Source: Leptospira ainazelensis
Lineage (GTDB): Bacteria; Spirochaetota; Leptospiria; Leptospirales; Leptospiraceae
Assembly: GCF_016918785.1 (NCBI RefSeq)
Contig: NZ_JAFFPT010000025.1
Span: 247,139-311,138 of the forward strand
Length of the DNA stretch: 64,000 nt
Reading direction: 5' to 3'
Shown piece after piece: positions 61,819-64,000 of this stretch (positions within the stretch are counted from its first letter, which is position 1; each line of letters begins with the position of its first letter). Position numbers and translations under genes: made by a program. The notes below the pieces were generated by a model. It did no database searches. It was not told the origin of the DNA and saw only the letters and a program-made list of their open reading frames with translations.

Positions 61819-63339
61819 ATGAAGATTCAATGGTATCACTACGAAAAGGAAGGTTATTACCTTTCCGTTAAGAATCTCAACGTACCGATTGAGTCCCTAA
61901 ATCCCCTTTATCTTAGAATCACCCACCTCAATCGTAACATAGATAAGATCATCAGCTTTCTTTTGGATCGTTATCTTCAGTATCTGGATATCACCTCTCT
62001 TCGGGAATGTATCTTTTCCATCTTAAGGGAAACGATCATGAACGCGGTAAAGGCCAATCAAAAGCGTGTGATCTTTCAGGAAGCCGGTTTGGATATCAAC
62101 GATCCGAAACAATATACGATCGGAATGGAAAAATTCAAATCGGAACTGATTTCTAAAAAAGATCTGTACACAGATCTTCTCGAAGAAAAGGGTCTTCACG
62201 TTCTGATTACGTTCGGTTTTAATCAGAATAGTTTTTTATTAAAGGTCGCGAACAACGTAAGTATTCTTCCGGAAGAGGATCAAAGAGTTCAGGAAAGAAT
62301 TTCCAAAGCTCACACATACAACGACCTTTCCGAAGTTTTTGAAAATCACGGAGACGAATCCGAAGGCGCCGGACTCGGACTTGCGATGTCCTTGTTGATG
62401 TTGAAAAACGAAGGGATCGAAGGAGATTCGTATAGAATCAAATCCGAAGAAGGAGTTACTTCCGCTTATATCAAAATTCCTTTCGGTTTTAAAAAACGAA
62501 ATATCAATCTTCAAAAAACCAGCGAGATTCTTTCCGAAGTCGATACACTTCCCACTTTTCCGGATAACATCAATCAGATCATGAGTCTGATCAACAAACC
62601 GGATTCTTCGATTCAGAGTATCACCGAACTTGTGGGAAGGGACGTTTCTCTTTCCACTAACATTCTCAAGTTGGCAAACTCGGCCTCGTTTAGTCAAAGG
62701 GCGAGGGTTGAAAATTTGGACGATGCGATCAAGGTCATCGGCTTGTCCGAGTTGAACAACATTCTTCTGAGTTTAGGAACCAAAAAAATCCTGGAAGAAC
62801 GTTATAAAGAATTCGAAGCGATCTGGGAAAGATCGAGCCTATCCGCTTTTATCTGCAGAAGACTCGGAGAAAGAATGGAATGGAAAAAACAAACCGTCAC
62901 CGTTTTGGTCTGCGCCGCGCTCCTACACGACGTGGGCCGTGTCATTCTTCTTTCCTTAGAACCTGAAATCTCCGCCAAAATTTCGGAGTTACTCGGGAAT
63001 CGATCTTTTCCGTCTCCTTTGACTCTGGAAGAAGCTGCATTAGGAATTTCGCATACGACTTTGGGCGGAATTATCTGCGAGAAATGGAATTTTTCGGATA
63101 CGATTCGAGTTTCAGCCGAGATGCATCACAGACCTCTTCTCGTAAAAAAAGAATTTCAGGACGCCGTTTTTACGATTTATCTTTCCGATATGATCATCGA
63201 CATTTCGCAGGGTCTCGCGGATTATTCTTTGATCCAAACTTCAGTTCTGCAACATTTCGGATTTAAGAAGGAAGAAGAATTCTCCGAATTCACGAAGAGG
63301 ATTTTACAGGAATATCAGGATTTTAATAAGAAGTCTTAA
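61819..63339 (+). CDS. GHKL-like domain fused to HDOD signalling domain
   Basis: A 506-residue protein. Residues 1-225 have the same GHKL-like domain as the standalone protein at 9881-10612: N box E71/N75 in RETIMNAVKA, N145-N146 in VANNV where DxGxG is expected, and the lid GAGLG from residue 183. Residues 235-445 form an HDOD domain (EVDTLPTFPDNINQIMSLI, LSTNILKLANSASF, LLHDVGRVILLSLE, MHHRPLLV), which keeps the HD pair of its relatives. HDOD proteins act in signalling and cell-cycle control without known enzyme activity. The gene ends overlapping rsmA by four bases, on the opposite strand. Confidence 0.85.
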   Translation: MKIQWYHYEKEGYYLSVKNLNVPIESLNPLYLRITHLNRNIDKIISFLLDRYLQYLDITSLRECIFSILRETIMNAVKANQKRVIFQEAGLDINDPKQYTIGMEKFKSELISKKDLYTDLLEEKGLHVLITFGFNQNSFLLKVANNVSILPEEDQRVQERISKAHTYNDLSEVFENHGDESEGAGLGLAMSLLMLKNEGIEGDSYRIKSEEGVTSAYIKIPFGFKKRNINLQKTSEILSEVDTLPTFPDNINQIMSLINKPDSSIQSITELVGRDVSLSTNILKLANSASFSQRARVENLDDAIKVIGLSELNNILLSLGTKKILEERYKEFEAIWERSSLSAFICRRLGERMEWKKQTVTVLVCAALLHDVGRVILLSLEPEISAKISELLGNRSFPSPLTLEEAALGISHTTLGGIICEKWNFSDTIRVSAEMHHRPLLVKKEFQDAVFTIYLSDMIIDISQGLADYSLIQTSVLQHFGFKKEEEFSEFTKRILQEYQDFNKKS

Positions 63340-64000
63340 GAATTCTTTTTTATCATTTCTTTCACAAAGTTCGAAAGCGATTTCGCCGCTTCGTGAAAGT
63401 CTTTCGGTTTTAATTCTTCCGGTCTTTTATCAGAGTCGATCTTTGCTTCCTCTAAAGCTTTGAAACATTCCGAACGAAACGATTCTTCCGAAAAATTCTT
63501 CGAGGATTGTATTTCGAGAGGAAGCGATGTGATCGGCGCGTCTCGAAAAGAGGAAGTCAATTTTTTACGTTTTCCCCAGAACGCCATTCTACAAAGACAT
63601 TCCAGCGCGATAAATCCGAACTCGTCGCCAAACGCGGGTTTGGCTCTGTATTCCAATACGGAAGAATCGACATTGGGTCTTGGATAGAACGCTCCGGCCT
63701 TGATATCTTTTTTGAGTTTCCAGTTTCCGTAAGCGGATAAGTAAAACTGTATCGAAGAAGCTTCGTTTGAAATTCTTTTTGCAAATTCTTTTTGGACTAA
63801 AAAAGTCGCGCCCACAAGCCCTTTTAGATTTTTCACCGCGCTCAAGGTAAGTTCGGATGAGATATAATAGGGAAGGTTTCCGAAAAGATAAACCTTTTGA
63901 TTTGAATACTCCGGAAGAAAACCGAGCGCGTCTCCTTCTCTGAGTTCGAACTCGGGAAGATATTCCCGAAGCCAGGCCGCATAAACCGGATCGATTTCAA
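63336..64000 (-). CDS. rsmA: 16S rRNA dimethyladenosine transferase, 3' part
   Basis: The gene runs off the right edge; about 221 codons are visible. The reading frame is open from base 63998. It shows LEIDPVYAAWLREYL (SAM-binding acidic motif), GDALGF, the catalytic NLPYYISS motif (NLPY), and the C-terminal helical domain with FLVQKEFAKRI, YGNWKLKKDI and AGAFYPRPNVDSSV, which identify KsgA/RsmA. The enzyme dimethylates two adjacent adenines in the 3' end of 16S rRNA. Loss gives kasugamycin resistance in other bacteria. The C-terminus ends in KKNS. Confidence 0.95.
   Translation of the reverse strand, partial: EIDPVYAAWLREYLPEFELREGDALGFLPEYSNQKVYLFGNLPYYISSELTLSAVKNLKGLVGATFLVQKEFAKRISNEASSIQFYLSAYGNWKLKKDIKAGAFYPRPNVDSSVLEYRAKPAFGDEFGFIALECLCRMAFWGKRKKLTSSFRDAPITSLPLEIQSSKNFSEESFRSECFKALEEAKIDSDKRPEELKPKDFHEAAKSLSNFVKEMIKKNS

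Overview
The window looks like chromosome of a spirochaete of the genus Leptospira. The grounds are two DUF1564 genes (a family I know from Leptospira), the hrcA-grpE-dnaK-dnaJ heat-shock order behind a CIRCE element, loose spirochaete-type lipoboxes, a lone tRNA gene among protein genes, and dispersed short GTAGGAGTTCCTAC-type repeats. By eye the G+C content is near or slightly above 40%, which would fit the GC-richer pathogenic species better than L. interrogans. That species hint is inference.

Layout. 0-6.5 kb: the end of a DUF1566 repeat protein, a hypothetical protein, and a minus-strand envelope block (acyltransferase, signal peptidase I, two tandem paralogous membrane proteins). 6.7-11.7 kb: a coiled-coil protein, an SPFH/SHOCT protein, threonine synthase, then an operon of a lone GHKL-like ATPase domain and a tail-anchored protein. 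11.9-18.3 kb: leuS, a small zinc-ribbon protein, and a YbbA/YbbP-type ABC exporter. 18.4-26 kb: a DUF1564 protein, a secreted cysteine-rich peptide, a YqgE-like protein, an oxidoreductase, and the HrcA/CIRCE chaperone operon. 26.7-31.7 kb: FtsI with a PASTA domain, a Maf/DUF115 protein and two lipoproteins. 31.8-38 kb: a phasin-like gene with operator-like palindromes, a beta-barrel candidate, a glycerophosphodiesterase, a second DUF1564 gene, a hydrolase, a SET-domain protein, and an overlapping rppH / truncated haemoglobin / acylphosphatase operon. 38-48 kb: a large unknown protein, an aldo/keto reductase, a KtrB/KtrA potassium operon with an extra membrane protein, an adenosine deaminase-like enzyme, a MATE exporter and gmd. 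48.2-49.2 kb is a gene-free, repeat-rich kilobase. 49.2-56.9 kb: AlkA, a double-cNMP Crp-type regulator, a TPR protein, a zinc-finger protein, a lipoprotein, a degenerate tyrosine recombinase, and a STAS / glycosyltransferase / SGNH operon. 56.9-64 kb: a paraoxonase-like lipoprotein, a second phasin-like gene coupled to a class D beta-lactamase-like gene, tRNA-Pro, SixA, an ABC exporter, a GHKL-HDOD fusion and the 3' part of rsmA.

The most interesting signals are three. First, the two small phasin-like genes 26 kb apart both carry TTRTGC-N3-GCACAA palindromes at their promoters, which suggests one dedicated regulator, possibly PhaR-like. Second, a standalone protein and the N-terminus of an HDOD protein share a GHKL-like domain whose G1 box aspartate and glycine are replaced in the same way. 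Third, a palindromic repeat is dispersed through the gaps, and one copy forms part of the coding start of a lipoprotein. Most of the rest is housekeeping. No CRISPR array, rRNA, prophage or intact insertion sequence was seen.
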